DNA from: Streptomyces sp. Ag109_O5-1
GTDB lineage: Bacteria; Actinomycetota; Actinomycetes; Streptomycetales; Streptomycetaceae
Direction of reading: 5' to 3'
DNA: 64,000 nt
Assembly: GCF_003814875.1 (NCBI RefSeq)
Contig: NZ_RKQF01000001.1
Coordinates: forward strand, 2,480,001 to 2,544,000
Below the pieces are notes generated by a model that searched no databases, was not told the origin of the DNA, and was given only the letters and a program-made list of their open reading frames with translations. The position numbers and the translations under genes are program-made. Below are positions 54,232-63,245 of this stretch, piece by piece. Each line of letters begins with the position of its first letter. Position 1 is the stretch's first letter.

Positions 54232-54267
54232 TTCCGTTAAGCAGAAACAAACTTCCGCAATACGGAA
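54232..54267. promoter_or_regulatory. Tandem putative AllR operators upstream of hyi
   Basis: TTCCGCAATACGGAA (54253-54267) is a TTCC-N7-GGAA palindrome 31 bases before the hyi start. A degenerate copy, TTCCGTTAAGCAGAA (54232-54246), lies exactly 21 bases upstream, about two helical turns. Confidence 0.72.
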
Positions 54268-54298
54268 TCACTGGAAACGGAAGGGAGCGCCGGCCCCC

Positions 54299-55129
54299 AT
54301 GGGATTCGCAGAGCAGCGCTTCAACGTCAACCTGTCGATCCTCTTCACGGAACTCCCGCTCCTGGAACGCCCCGCGGCCGCCGCCGCGGCCGGCTTCGGC
54401 GCGGTCGAGCTGTGGTGGCCCTGGGTCGGCTCCCCCACCCCCGAGCGGTCCGAGCTCGACGCGCTGAAGAGGGCGATCGAGGACGCGGGCGTCCGGTTGA
54501 ACGGCCTGAACTTCTACGCCGGACGGCTGCCCGGCCCCGACCGGGGCGCCCTGTCGGTCCCGGGCGAGGAGTCGGAGAGGTTCCGCGCCAACATCGACGT
54601 GGCCGCCGACTTCGCCGGATCGCTCGGCTGCGGGGCCCTCAACGCCCTGTACGGCAACCGTGTCGACGGCGTGGATCCGGCCGAGCAGGACGCCCTGGCG
54701 CTGCAGAACCTGGTCCTCGCGGCGCGGGCGGCCCACCGGATCGGCGCGGTGCTGCTGATCGAGGCACTGAACAAACCGGAGTCACCGCTGTATCCGCTGG
54801 TGTCGGCGCCGGCCGCGGTCGGGATCGTCGACAGGGTGAACGAGGCGACGGGACTCGGCAACGCGCGCTTCCTCATGGACCTCTACCACCTGTCGATGAA
54901 CGGCGAGGACCTGCCGTCGGTGATCGAGCGGTACGCGTCGAGGACCGGCCATGTGCAGATCGCCGACAGCCCGGGCCGCGGCGCCCCTGGCACGGGCTCG
55001 CTCCCGCTGGAGGAGCTCCTCGACCTGCTGAGGAAGGCCGGTTACGACGGCTGGGTGGGCCTGGAGTACAAGCCCGGCGACCGGCCCAGCTCCGAGTCCT
55101 TCGAGTGGCTCCCGCGCGCAGCGCGCTGA
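54299..55129 (+). CDS. hyi: Hydroxypyruvate isomerase
   Basis: A 276-residue TIM-barrel enzyme that interconverts hydroxypyruvate and tartronate semialdehyde. Signatures are FNVNLSILFTELPLLERPAAA, GLNFYAGRLPGPDRG, the metal Glu in LLIEALNKPESP, MDLYHLSMNGED and GYDGWVGLEYKPG. First gene of a two-gene operon with glxR, 41 bases apart. Under the TTCC-N7-GGAA operators just upstream. Confidence 0.95.
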   Translation: MGFAEQRFNVNLSILFTELPLLERPAAAAAAGFGAVELWWPWVGSPTPERSELDALKRAIEDAGVRLNGLNFYAGRLPGPDRGALSVPGEESERFRANIDVAADFAGSLGCGALNALYGNRVDGVDPAEQDALALQNLVLAARAAHRIGAVLLIEALNKPESPLYPLVSAPAAVGIVDRVNEATGLGNARFLMDLYHLSMNGEDLPSVIERYASRTGHVQIADSPGRGAPGTGSLPLEELLDLLRKAGYDGWVGLEYKPGDRPSSESFEWLPRAAR

Positions 55130-55170
55130 ACTCCCCGACCCTGCCGAGCAGTCAGAGAGGCACCCCCGAC

Positions 55171-56085
55171 ATGAGCAACCTCGCAGATTCCTCCCGCCCG
55201 GCCCGCCCGGCGATCGCCTGGATAGGCCTCGGCATCATGGGCTCCCCCATGTCCGAGAACCTGCTCAAGGCGGGTTACGACGTCACCGGGTTCACCCTGG
55301 AGCGGGACAAGCTGGACCGGCTGACCGCCGCCGGCGGCACCGCCGCCTCCTCGATCGCCGAGGCGGTCCGGGACGCCGACGTGATCATCACGATGGTGCC
55401 CGCGTCACCCCAGGTCGAGGCCGTCGCGTACGGTCCCGACGGCATCCTCGACAACGCCCGGTCCGGCGCGCTCCTCATCGACATGTCGTCCATCACCCCG
55501 CAGACCTCGGTCGACCTGGCGAAGGCGGCGGCGGCCAGGGGCATCCGCGTCCTGGACGCGCCCGTGTCCGGCGGTGAGGCCGGCGCCGTCGAGGCCGTGC
55601 TCTCCATCATGGTCGGCGGCGGGAAGGCCGACTTCGACGCCGCGAAGCCGGTCTTCGAGGCGCTGGGCAGGACCATCGTGCTGTGCGGTCCGCACGGCTC
55701 CGGCCAGACCGTGAAGGCCGCCAACCAGCTGATCGTCGCCGTGAACATCCAGGCGTGCGCCGAGGCCGTGGTCTTCCTGGAGAAGTCCGGCGTGGACCTG
55801 ACGGCCGCGCTGGACGTCCTGGGCGGCGGCCTGGCCGGTTCGACCGTGCTGGCGCGGAAGAAGGACAACTTCCTCAGCCGGGACTTCAAGCCGGGCTTCC
55901 GGATCGACCTGCACCACAAGGACATGGGCATCGTGACCGACGCGGCCCGCAACGTCGGCGCCGCACTGCCCGTCGGTGCCGTGGTGGCGCAGCTGGTCGC
56001 GTCCCTGCGCGCGCAGGGCGACGGCGGCCTGGACCACTCCGCGCTGCTGCGCGCGGTCGAGCGCCTGTCCGGCGCCCGGGTCTGA
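55171..56085 (+). CDS. glxR: 2-hydroxy-3-oxopropionate (tartronate semialdehyde) reductase
   Basis: A 304-residue beta-hydroxyacid dehydrogenase reducing tartronate semialdehyde to D-glycerate. The NAD(P) site is IAWIGLGIMGSPMSENLLKAGY, the substrate motif VLDAPVSGGEAGA, and the catalytic Lys lies in GSGQTVKAANQLIVA; DLHHKDMGIV is the cofactor-domain motif. Second gene of the hyi-glxR operon, completing the glycerate pathway with Gcl. Confidence 0.96.
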   Translation: MSNLADSSRPARPAIAWIGLGIMGSPMSENLLKAGYDVTGFTLERDKLDRLTAAGGTAASSIAEAVRDADVIITMVPASPQVEAVAYGPDGILDNARSGALLIDMSSITPQTSVDLAKAAAARGIRVLDAPVSGGEAGAVEAVLSIMVGGGKADFDAAKPVFEALGRTIVLCGPHGSGQTVKAANQLIVAVNIQACAEAVVFLEKSGVDLTAALDVLGGGLAGSTVLARKKDNFLSRDFKPGFRIDLHHKDMGIVTDAARNVGAALPVGAVVAQLVASLRAQGDGGLDHSALLRAVERLSGARV

Positions 56086-56104
56086 CCCGGCGAACCCCCC
56101 GCGC

Positions 56105-56166
56105 TTCCGGGCGGCGCCGCCGCCGACAACTGTCCTGTCGCGCCCAGGCGTCGGCGCCGCCCGGAA
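56105..56166. terminator. Hairpin downstream of glxR
   Basis: A 15-base arm TTCCGGGCGGCGCCG from 56105 pairs with the complement ending at 56166. Located 20 bases after the glxR stop, it probably ends the hyi-glxR transcript. Confidence 0.65.
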
Positions 56167-56630
56167 ACCACTTCGACAGACCGCCGAGAGGAACAACCCA
56201 GCCGGTTTCCACGCCGCCGGCCGGGAGTACGGCGAACGCGTGGAGGAATCGGTCCGCGCCCTGGGCGCGGACCGACCCGAACGGCCCGCGCGCCGACGGA
56301 CGGCCCGAATGAGGGGTGGCCGGCCGGATGTGCGCGGGCGCGGCAAGGACCGCGGCGGTGTGCGAGCCAGTGCGGTGGTGGAGGAACGGTGCGCCCGTCT
56401 CGACGAGAGGGACGGACGCCCCGGCTCCGTCGCACCCGCCGCGGTCCCAGCCGTCCCTCTCCCCCGGAACCCCGTCCGGCGGCGCGAACGACCTGTCGCG
56501 CCCAGCCTCGCGCCGTCGGACGGCCACCACCGAGGAGAGCCCCATGGATGCCCCGAGCGCCGGATGCGGAAACCGTCCGCATCCGGCGCTTCGGCGTGCA
56601 CATCCGCCCTCGCCGCAGGAGGCTGAAGGC
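56167..56630. other. Gene-free stretch between glxR and a small gene
   Basis: No gene with family support is visible in these 464 bases. The notable element is a perfect 14-bp hairpin AGCGCCGGATGCGG (56556-56569) / 56577-56590 with a 7-base loop, 40 bases before the 80-residue gene. It could be an attenuator or terminator. Confidence 0.5.
56556..56590. terminator. 14-bp perfect hairpin upstream of the 80-residue gene
   Basis: AGCGCCGGATGCGG, loop AAACCGT, then the exact complement. No U-tract. Its position between glxR and the small gene allows termination or leader attenuation. Confidence 0.5.
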
Positions 56631-56873
56631 ATGACAGCACACCCACCGACAGAGTTCCCCCGCATCGTCGTGCACGCACCGGCCCTGGACGGCTCCCGGC
56701 GGGTCACCGAGGGGGACGTGACCCTGGGGATCGCCTCACACCTCGACGACGTGGTCGAGATCCTGCGGATGGCGGATCTGGACCGCATCGAGGTCGAGGA
56801 GAGCGACCTCATCGAGTGGCAGGGCGGCGGGCCGGACGACTGGCCCGGGCTGAGCGAGCATCTTGAGAGCTGA
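56631..56873 (+). CDS. Hypothetical acidic protein, 80 residues
   Basis: ATG 56631 follows GCAGGAGG. The protein is small and acidic (GDVTLGIASHLDDVVEILRMADLDRIEVEESDLIEWQGGGPDDW) and likely soluble. No family recognised. It is followed by two hairpins that end transcription before the convergent gcl gene. Confidence 0.75.
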   Translation: MTAHPPTEFPRIVVHAPALDGSRRVTEGDVTLGIASHLDDVVEILRMADLDRIEVEESDLIEWQGGGPDDWPGLSEHLES

Positions 56874-56979
56874 CCGAAAGCCGACGAACCGGAGCGAAGG
56901 GGGTGGCGAAACCTCAAATAAAGCTCTGAACGGTGTTCAGGATGCTTCAACCGCCCCAGCCAGGGGGCATATTCACGGC

Positions 56980-57068
56980 ACACGGTGCCTGCCGGCACGG
57001 GGGCGGCGGGCACCGTGTCATCCACAGCGCGAAGCGGGCGGCCCGTCCCCCGGGACGGGCCGCCCGCT
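56980..57068. terminator. Double hairpin between the small gene and gcl
   Basis: Hairpin 1 pairs 56980-56993 with 57005-57018 (13 of 14). Hairpin 2 is a perfect 17-bp stem, 57033-57049 with 57052-57068. The second ends 15 bases from the gcl stop and should terminate both convergent transcripts. Confidence 0.78.
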
Positions 57069-57083
57069 CTCGTCCGCGCCGGC

Positions 57084-58868
57084 TCAGACCTTCAGCGTCC
57101 TGATCGACGTCGGCGCATGGCCGGGCTCGGTCGCGATCTCCTCGAACTCCACGACGTTCGAGATGTCGTTGGTGGTCGACATGGAGATGTTCGTGACCCG
57201 CTCCAGGATCGCCTCGACGACCACCGGCACCCGGTGCTCCGCCGCCAGCTTCTTGGCCTGCTCGAAGGCCGCGCCCAGCTCCGCCGGGTCGGTCACCCGG
57301 ATCGCCTTGCAGCCCAGCCCCTCGGCCACCTTGACGTGGTCGACGCCGTAGACGCCCAGCTCGGGCGAGTTGATGTTCTCGAACTCCAGCTTGACCTGGA
57401 AGTCGATGTCGAACGCCCGCTGCGCCTGACGGATCAGGCCCAGGTAGGAGTTGTTGACGAGGACATGGACGTACGGGATCTTGTGCTGCGCGCCGACGGC
57501 CAGCTCCTCGATCATGAACTGGAAGTCGTAGTCACCGGAGAGCGCGACCACGGACGCCTCCGGGTCGGCCTTCGCCACGCCCAGCGCGGCCGGGACCGTC
57601 CAGCCGAGGGGACCCGCCTGGCCGCAGTTGATCCAGTGCCGGGGCTTGAAGACATGCAGCATCTGGGCGCCGGCGATCTGCGAGAGGCCGATGGTGGAGA
57701 CGTACCGGGTCTCCGGACCGAAGACCTTGTTCATCTCCTCATAGACGCGCTGCGGCTTGATGGGGACGTCATCGAAGTGCGTACGGCGCTGGAGCGTCGC
57801 CCTCTTCTCCTGAGCCGCGACCGCCCACCGCGAGCGGTCGGGGAGGCCGCCCTCGGCCTTCAACTCCCTTGCCGCTTGCACGAACAGCTCCAGAGCCGCC
57901 TTCGCGTCGGATGCGATGCCGTAGTCCGGGGCGAAGATCCGGCCGATCTGGGTCGGCTCGATGTCGACGTGGACGAACGTCCGGCCCGCCGTGTAGACGT
58001 CCAGCCTGCCGGTGTGCCGGTTGGCCCAGCGGTTGCCGATGCCGAGCACGAAGTCGGACTCCAGGAAGGTCGCGTTGCCGTAGCGGTGCGAGGTCTGCAG
58101 GCCCACCAGGCCGGCGTTCAGTTCGTGGTCGTCGGGGAGGACGCCCCAGCCCATCAGCGTCGGGACGACCGGAACACCCGTCAACTCGGCGAACTCGGCC
58201 AGGAGTTCGGCAGCGTCCGCGTTGATGACCCCGCCGCCCGCGACGATCAGCGGGCGCTCGGACGCGTTCAGCATCCCGATCGCCTTCTCGATCTGGGCGC
58301 GGGTCGCGACGGGCTTGTAGACCGGGAGCGGCTCGTAGGTCTCCGGGTCGAACTCGATCTCGGTGAGCTGGACGTCGATCGGCAGGTCGATCAGGACGGG
58401 GCCGGGCCGGCCGGAGCGCATCAGATGGAAGGCCTGCTGGAAGACGCCCGGGACCTGGGCGGCCTCCAGCACGGTGACCGCCATCTTCGTCACCGGCTTG
58501 GCGATGGCGGCGATGTCGACGGCCTGGAAGTCCTCCTTGTGGATCACCGCGGTCGGGGCCTGGCCGGTGATGCAGAGGATCGGGACGGAGTCGCCGGTGG
58601 CCGAGTACAGGCCGGTGATCATGTCGGTGCCTGCGGGGCCGGACGTGCCGATACAGACGCCGATGTTGCCGGGGTGGGTACGGGTGTATCCCTCGGCCAT
58701 GTGGGAGGCACCCTCGACATGGCGGGCGAGGGTGTGGTGGATGCCGCCGGAGGCCTTGAGCGCCGCGTAGAAGGGGTTGATCGCCGCGCCGGGCACACCG
58801 AACGCGTCGGTGACGCCCTCGCGCTTGAGGATCTCAACTGCCGCGCGGGCAGCGGTCATTCGAGCCAT
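57084..58868 (-). CDS. gcl: Glyoxylate carboligase (tartronate semialdehyde synthase)
   Basis: A 594-residue ThDP enzyme joining two glyoxylates into tartronate semialdehyde with CO2 release. The family hallmark is visible: [14 protein letters not shown] has Val where other ThDP enzymes have the catalytic Glu. Other landmarks are [19 protein letters not shown] and the ThDP/Mg region [21 protein letters not shown], then [15 protein letters not shown]. Under the TTCC-N7-GGAA operator at 58953, and functionally linked to hyi-glxR. Confidence 0.97.
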   Translation of the reverse strand: MARMTAARAAVEILKREGVTDAFGVPGAAINPFYAALKASGGIHHTLARHVEGASHMAEGYTRTHPGNIGVCIGTSGPAGTDMITGLYSATGDSVPILCITGQAPTAVIHKEDFQAVDIAAIAKPVTKMAVTVLEAAQVPGVFQQAFHLMRSGRPGPVLIDLPIDVQLTEIEFDPETYEPLPVYKPVATRAQIEKAIGMLNASERPLIVAGGGVINADAAELLAEFAELTGVPVVPTLMGWGVLPDDHELNAGLVGLQTSHRYGNATFLESDFVLGIGNRWANRHTGRLDVYTAGRTFVHVDIEPTQIGRIFAPDYGIASDAKAALELFVQAARELKAEGGLPDRSRWAVAAQEKRATLQRRTHFDDVPIKPQRVYEEMNKVFGPETRYVSTIGLSQIAGAQMLHVFKPRHWINCGQAGPLGWTVPAALGVAKADPEASVVALSGDYDFQFMIEELAVGAQHKIPYVHVLVNNSYLGLIRQAQRAFDIDFQVKLEFENINSPELGVYGVDHVKVAEGLGCKAIRVTDPAELGAAFEQAKKLAAEHRVPVVVEAILERVTNISMSTTNDISNVVEFEEIATEPGHAPTSIRTLKV

Positions 58869-58929
58869 CGAGAACTCCTGCTTTCGACTGTCGGATGCCT
58901 GCTCCCGGCGCGCCCCGCGGTGAGCACGA

Positions 58930-58967
58930 TTCCGTATTGATTCAGTTACTTATTCCGTATTGCGGAA
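58930..58967. promoter_or_regulatory. Putative AllR operators upstream of gcl
   Basis: TTCCGTATTGCGGAA (58953-58967) is the reverse complement of the hyi operator at 54253 with no mismatch. A partial copy, TTCCGTATTGATTCA, lies at 58930-58944. The site is about 85 bases before the gcl start. Confidence 0.75.
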
Positions 58968-59088
58968 ACTAACTTCTACGATCTGAAATCAATGTAGGTG
59001 TGGGGGCGAACGTCGTCAAGGGACGGACAACCGGGGCGCGGCAGGAGCACGATGGGACCGCCGAACCGTCGCGACGCCTGAGGTGGCC

Positions 59089-59760
59089 ATGTCCGAGAGC
59101 GTGCCGGTGCACTGTCCGGCCTGCCGGCGCGAGCACGTCTACTCCGCGCCGTCGTATCCCTGCGCCTGCGGCGCCCCGGTCACCCCGTGCCTCGACGACG
59201 CGGCCGAGCCGACCCCGGTGGCGCACCGCGCCTGGGACGAGGACTGGGTGACCGTGAGCTGCGGCGCCTGCGGTCGCCGGGACCAGTGGCCGCAACCGGA
59301 ACTGGGCTGCCCGTGCGGGGCGGTGCTACGCGTCCCGGTCGCCGGCACCGGGTCCGCGCCCCCGTCGGACCCCGAGCCGCGGCCCGCCTTCCGTCCCGTC
59401 ACGATCCGTACCGCCCGGGACGCAGTCACCGCGGCCGCGCTCTATCTGCGCTGGCTCGGCTACCGGGACATCCGCCGCGCGGGCGAGCGGCCGCCGTCCG
59501 GCATCGGCCTGGCCGCGCGCGGGCTGGTGGCCCACGTGGACCCGACCGTGCGGCCGGCCTCGCGGCGGGACGTGGAGTGCCTGTGGCTGACGGCGATGAC
59601 GGAGGACTCCGGTTGTGTGTACTTCTCCCTTGCGGGGTACGCCGAGGACGCCCGCGAGTGCGCTGAAGCGCTGGGGATACCGCTGTTCGTGCTGGACCTC
59701 ACGGGGGCGCCGCAGGCGGTGAACCCCCTTGCCGATGAAATGGACGCCGAGGGCGCGTGA
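59089..59760 (+). CDS. Zinc-ribbon protein with restriction-endonuclease-like domain
   Basis: A 223-residue protein. The N-terminal half has paired Cys motifs (CPACRREH, CACGAP, CGACGRRD and CPCGA) likely to form two zinc ribbons. The C-terminal half (AAALYLRWLGYRDIRR, LAARGLVAHVDPTVRPASRRDVECLWL, FVLDLTGAPQAVNPLADEM) resembles Mrr-like or RecB-like endonuclease folds without a clear complete catalytic triad. Function unknown. GTG 59083 is an alternative start. Confidence 0.75.
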   Translation: MSESVPVHCPACRREHVYSAPSYPCACGAPVTPCLDDAAEPTPVAHRAWDEDWVTVSCGACGRRDQWPQPELGCPCGAVLRVPVAGTGSAPPSDPEPRPAFRPVTIRTARDAVTAAALYLRWLGYRDIRRAGERPPSGIGLAARGLVAHVDPTVRPASRRDVECLWLTAMTEDSGCVYFSLAGYAEDARECAEALGIPLFVLDLTGAPQAVNPLADEMDAEGA

Positions 59761-59783
59761 GCAACTGCGGGCCGGTGGGGGCC

Positions 59784-59814
59784 GGTCGCGCCCACGCGGC
59801 GGTAGCCGCATATC
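59784..59814. repeat. Dispersed intergenic repeat, copy 2
   Basis: GGTCGCGCCC-A-CGCGGCGG-TA-GCCGCATATC, matching 24345-24374 with one substitution and a one-base insertion. Located between convergent genes. Confidence 0.65.
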
Positions 59815-59833
59815 GAATACAGCCCCGCGCCCC

Positions 59834-61447
59834 TTACGGGGCGCTGTACGCCTCCCTCAGCTCGATCTTCCGTACCTTCCCCGACACCGTCATCGGGAAG
59901 TCCTCCAGGATCTGGATCCTGCTCGGCACCTTGTAGTGCGCCAGTCGGCCCTCGCAGAACGCCCGCAGTTCCTCCAGGGTGAGCGGGTCGGCCGGGTCGT
60001 GCGGGATGACGCAGGCCAGGACCTCCTCGCCGTACCTCTCGTGCGGCACGCCGACCACCTGGACGTCACGGATCTTGGGGTGGGCGTAGAGGAACTCCTC
60101 GATCTCGCGCGGGTAGATGTTCTCGCCACCCCGGATGATCATGTCCTTGATCCGGCCGACGATCTCGACGTACCCGTCCTCGCGCATCGTCGCGAGGTCA
60201 CCGGTGTGCATCCAGCGCCCGGGGTCGACCGCCTCCGCGGTCTTCTCGGGCTCGTTCCAGTAGCCGAGCATCACGCTGTAGCCCCGGGTGCACAACTCGC
60301 CTGCCGTGCCGCAGGGTTGGGTCACCCCGGTGGCCGGGTCGACGACCTTGACCTCCAGGTGCGGGAGCACCCGGCCGACCGTGCCCGTGCGGTGCTCCAG
60401 GTCGTCGTCGACCCGGGTCTGGAGCGAGACCGGGCTCGTCTCGGTCATGCCGTAGCAGATGGAGACCTCCGCCATGTGCATCTCGGCGACCACCCGCTTC
60501 ATCACCTCGACCGGACAGGGCGAGCCCGCCATGATCCCGGTGCGCAGCGACGAGAGGTCGTACGACGCGAAGTCGGGGAGGTTCAGCTCCGCGATGAACA
60601 TGGTCGGGACGCCGTACAGCGAGGTGCACCGCTCCTGCTGGACGGCCTCCAGGGTGGCCCGCGGTTCGAAGGACGGGGCCGGGATCACCATGCAGGCGCC
60701 GTGCGAAGTGGCGGCGAGATTCCCCATCACCATGCCGAAGCAGTGGTAGAAGGGCACCGGGATGCAGATCCGGTCCTGCTCCGTGTAAGAGATCAACTCC
60801 CCGACGAAGTAGCCGTTGTTGAGGATGTTGTGGTGGGAGAGGGTGGCACCCTTCGGGAAGCCGGTCGTTCCCGAGGTGTACTGGATGTTGATGGGGTCGT
60901 CGCAGGACAGCTCGCTCTTGCGGACCCAGAACTCCTCGTACAGGTCGGGCGTCCCGCGCCGGAGCAGCACGTCCCAGCTCGGGTCGCCGATGTACACGGT
61001 CTCCCGCAACTCCGGGCAGTTGCCCCGCACTTCCTCAACCATCGCCTGGTAGTCGCTGCTCTTGTGGCTGAGGGAGGCGAACAGCAGGGAGATCCCGGCC
61101 TGGTTCAGGACGTACTCGACCTCGTGGGTGCGGTAGGCGGGGTTGATGTTGACCATGATCGCGCCGATCCGGGCGGTGGCGTACTGCACCAGCACCCACT
61201 CGGCGCAGTTGACCGCCCAGATGCCCACCCGGTCGCCCTTGGCGACCCCGCTGGCGAGCAGCGCGTACGCCAACCGGTCCACGTCGGCCGAGAATTCGGC
61301 GTAGGTCCAGCGCCGCCCGGAGGGCACGTCCACGAGCGCCTCGCGGTCCGGCCAGGCCGCGACGGCCCGGTCCAGGTTGGCGCCGATCGTGTCACCGAGC
61401 AGGACGGTGCCGCTGGTGCCGTGTGTGTACGAGAGTTCGGCGGTCAC
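59834..61447 (-). CDS. Fatty-acyl-CoA synthetase family protein (FadD-like)
   Basis: A 537-residue AMP-forming acyl-CoA ligase. The AMP-binding P-loop is [20 protein letters not shown], the adenylation motif YGMTETSP, A8-like [23 protein letters not shown] and the catalytic Lys in [13 protein letters not shown]. Its ATG overlaps the stop of the second synthetase (61444-61447), so the two are translationally coupled. Confidence 0.94.
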   Translation of the reverse strand: MTAELSYTHGTSGTVLLGDTIGANLDRAVAAWPDREALVDVPSGRRWTYAEFSADVDRLAYALLASGVAKGDRVGIWAVNCAEWVLVQYATARIGAIMVNINPAYRTHEVEYVLNQAGISLLFASLSHKSSDYQAMVEEVRGNCPELRETVYIGDPSWDVLLRRGTPDLYEEFWVRKSELSCDDPINIQYTSGTTGFPKGATLSHHNILNNGYFVGELISYTEQDRICIPVPFYHCFGMVMGNLAATSHGACMVIPAPSFEPRATLEAVQQERCTSLYGVPTMFIAELNLPDFASYDLSSLRTGIMAGSPCPVEVMKRVVAEMHMAEVSICYGMTETSPVSLQTRVDDDLEHRTGTVGRVLPHLEVKVVDPATGVTQPCGTAGELCTRGYSVMLGYWNEPEKTAEAVDPGRWMHTGDLATMREDGYVEIVGRIKDMIIRGGENIYPREIEEFLYAHPKIRDVQVVGVPHERYGEEVLACVIPHDPADPLTLEELRAFCEGRLAHYKVPSRIQILEDFPMTVSGKVRKIELREAYSAP

Positions 61448-63117
61448 CGGAAGTCCTCCTCGCGGTACTCCTCGGCCGAGCCCGCCGCCGTGGCCTCGCG
61501 CAGCTCGATCCGCCGGATCTTGCCGGACACGGTCTTCGGCAGCGGGGCGAACTCCAGGCGCCGGACCCGCTTGTAGGGCGCGAGGACCTGGCGGGAGTGC
61601 TCGAACAGCACCTTCGCCGTGTCCGGGCCCGGCTCCCAGCCCGCCGCAAGGACGACGTACGCCTTGGGCACGGCCAGCCGCAGCTCGTCGGGCGCCGGTA
61701 CGACGGCCGCCTCGGCCACCGCCTCGTGCTCCAGGAGCGCGCTCTCCAGCTCGAACGGGCTGATCTTGTAGTCAGACGCCTTGAACACGTCGTCGGCCCT
61801 GCCCACGTAGGTGATGTAGCCGTCCTCGTCCCGCGAACCGATGTCCCCGGTGCGGTAGTAGCCGCCGGCCATCGCCTCCGCCGTACGGTCCGCGTCCCCG
61901 TGGTAGCCGGTCATCAGGCCCACCGGCCGCGCCGACAGGTCGAGGGCGATCTCGCCCTCCTCGGCCCCCGGCGCGCCCGACACCGGGTCGAGCAGCTCCA
62001 CGCGGTAGCCCGGGCTCGGGCGGCCCATGGAACCCGTCTTCAGCGTCTGCCCCGGGCTGTTGGAGACCTGCACGGCCGTCTCGGTCTGCCCGAACCCGTC
62101 CCGGATGGTCACGCCCCAGGCCCGCCGCACCTGCTCGATCACCTCGGGGTTGAGCGGCTCGCCCGCCGCCACCACCTCACGGGGCGGGGTCCCCAACTGG
62201 CCCAGATCGGCCTGGATGAGCATCCGCCACACCGTCGGCGGGGCGCAGAAGGAGGTCACCCCGTGCCGGTCCATCTCGGCCATCAGGCGGGCCGCGTCGA
62301 AGCGCGTGTAGTTGTGGATGAAGACGGTCGCCTCGGCGTTCCACGGGGCGAACAGGTTCGACCAGGCGTGCTTGGCCCAGCCCGGCGAGGAGATGTTGAG
62401 GTGCACGTCACCGGGCTGGAGGCCGATCCAGTACATGGTGGCCAGATGCCCGATCGGGTACGAGGTGTGGGTGTGCTCGACCAGCTTGGGGCGGGCGGTG
62501 GTGCCCGAGGTGAAGTAGAGCATCAGCGGGTCGTCGGCCAGCGTGGGCCCGTCCGGCACGAAGCCGGCCGAGGCGGCGTACCCGTCCTCGTACGCCTCCC
62601 AGCCCGCCACCGGCACCCCGCCCACCGCGATCCGGGTGTACGTCCCCGGCACGTCGTCGAACTTGGCGGTGTCCTCGGCGCGCACGAGCACGTGCTTCAC
62701 CCGGCCCCGGTCGACGCGGTCGCGCAGGTCGGCCGGGCCGAGCAGCGGGGTGGCCGGGATGACGACGGCGCGCAGCTTCATCGCGGCCAGCGCGGTCTCC
62801 CACAGTTCGGCCTGGTTGCCGAGCATGACGAGGATGCGGTCCTCGGGCTCGACGCCCCGCGCGCGCAGATGGTTCGCGACCCGGTCGGAGCGCTCGGACA
62901 GCTCCGCGAAGGACAGCTTCGTCTCGGTACCGTCCTCCTCGACGATGTGCAGGGCGGTACGGTCGTTGCCCTCGGCGATGACGTCGAACCAGTCGAGCGC
63001 CCAGTTGAAGTGGTCCGGACGCGGCCACTCGAAGCCCTCGTAGGCGGTGGCGTAGTCCGCGCGGTGTTCCAGCAGGAAGTCCCGTGCCCTGCGGAAGTCC
63101 TCCGTCGCCCTTGTCAT
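61444..63117 (-). CDS. Acyl-CoA/benzoate-type CoA ligase family protein
   Basis: A 557-residue AMP-dependent ligase distinct from its partner. It has [20 protein letters not shown], the motif [29 protein letters not shown] and the terminal Lys in [13 protein letters not shown]. The ARPK variant of the P-loop and the overall layout are closer to medium-chain or aromatic acyl-CoA ligases. The exact substrate cannot be told. First gene of a two-gene operon, divergent from a GAF-LuxR regulator. Confidence 0.92.
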   Translation of the reverse strand: MTRATEDFRRARDFLLEHRADYATAYEGFEWPRPDHFNWALDWFDVIAEGNDRTALHIVEEDGTETKLSFAELSERSDRVANHLRARGVEPEDRILVMLGNQAELWETALAAMKLRAVVIPATPLLGPADLRDRVDRGRVKHVLVRAEDTAKFDDVPGTYTRIAVGGVPVAGWEAYEDGYAASAGFVPDGPTLADDPLMLYFTSGTTARPKLVEHTHTSYPIGHLATMYWIGLQPGDVHLNISSPGWAKHAWSNLFAPWNAEATVFIHNYTRFDAARLMAEMDRHGVTSFCAPPTVWRMLIQADLGQLGTPPREVVAAGEPLNPEVIEQVRRAWGVTIRDGFGQTETAVQVSNSPGQTLKTGSMGRPSPGYRVELLDPVSGAPGAEEGEIALDLSARPVGLMTGYHGDADRTAEAMAGGYYRTGDIGSRDEDGYITYVGRADDVFKASDYKISPFELESALLEHEAVAEAAVVPAPDELRLAVPKAYVVLAAGWEPGPDTAKVLFEHSRQVLAPYKRVRRLEFAPLPKTVSGKIRRIELREATAAGSAEEYREEDFR

Positions 63118-63191
63118 CAGCGTCCTCCTCAGTACCGGACCATTGCCGGGCGGCTCTCTGGCATCGTGTAATCCGTGATGCAGGTCTCACT

Positions 63192-63207
63192 ACCCCCGAA
63201 CGGGGGT
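63192..63207. promoter_or_regulatory. Palindrome in the divergent ligase/regulator promoter
   Basis: ACCCCCGAACGGGGGT: six-base perfect arms around GAAC, centrally placed between the divergent acyl-CoA ligase operon and LuxR-type gene. It is a plausible operator for that regulator. Confidence 0.5.
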
Positions 63208-63245
63208 GTGGACAGCACAGGGCCGGGGTCGAAGGGGCAATACAG

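Noticed and set aside
56985..58940. A 651-codon plus-strand open frame opposite gcl
   Set aside because: Antisense shadow of gcl, which has a complete set of ThDP-enzyme motifs.
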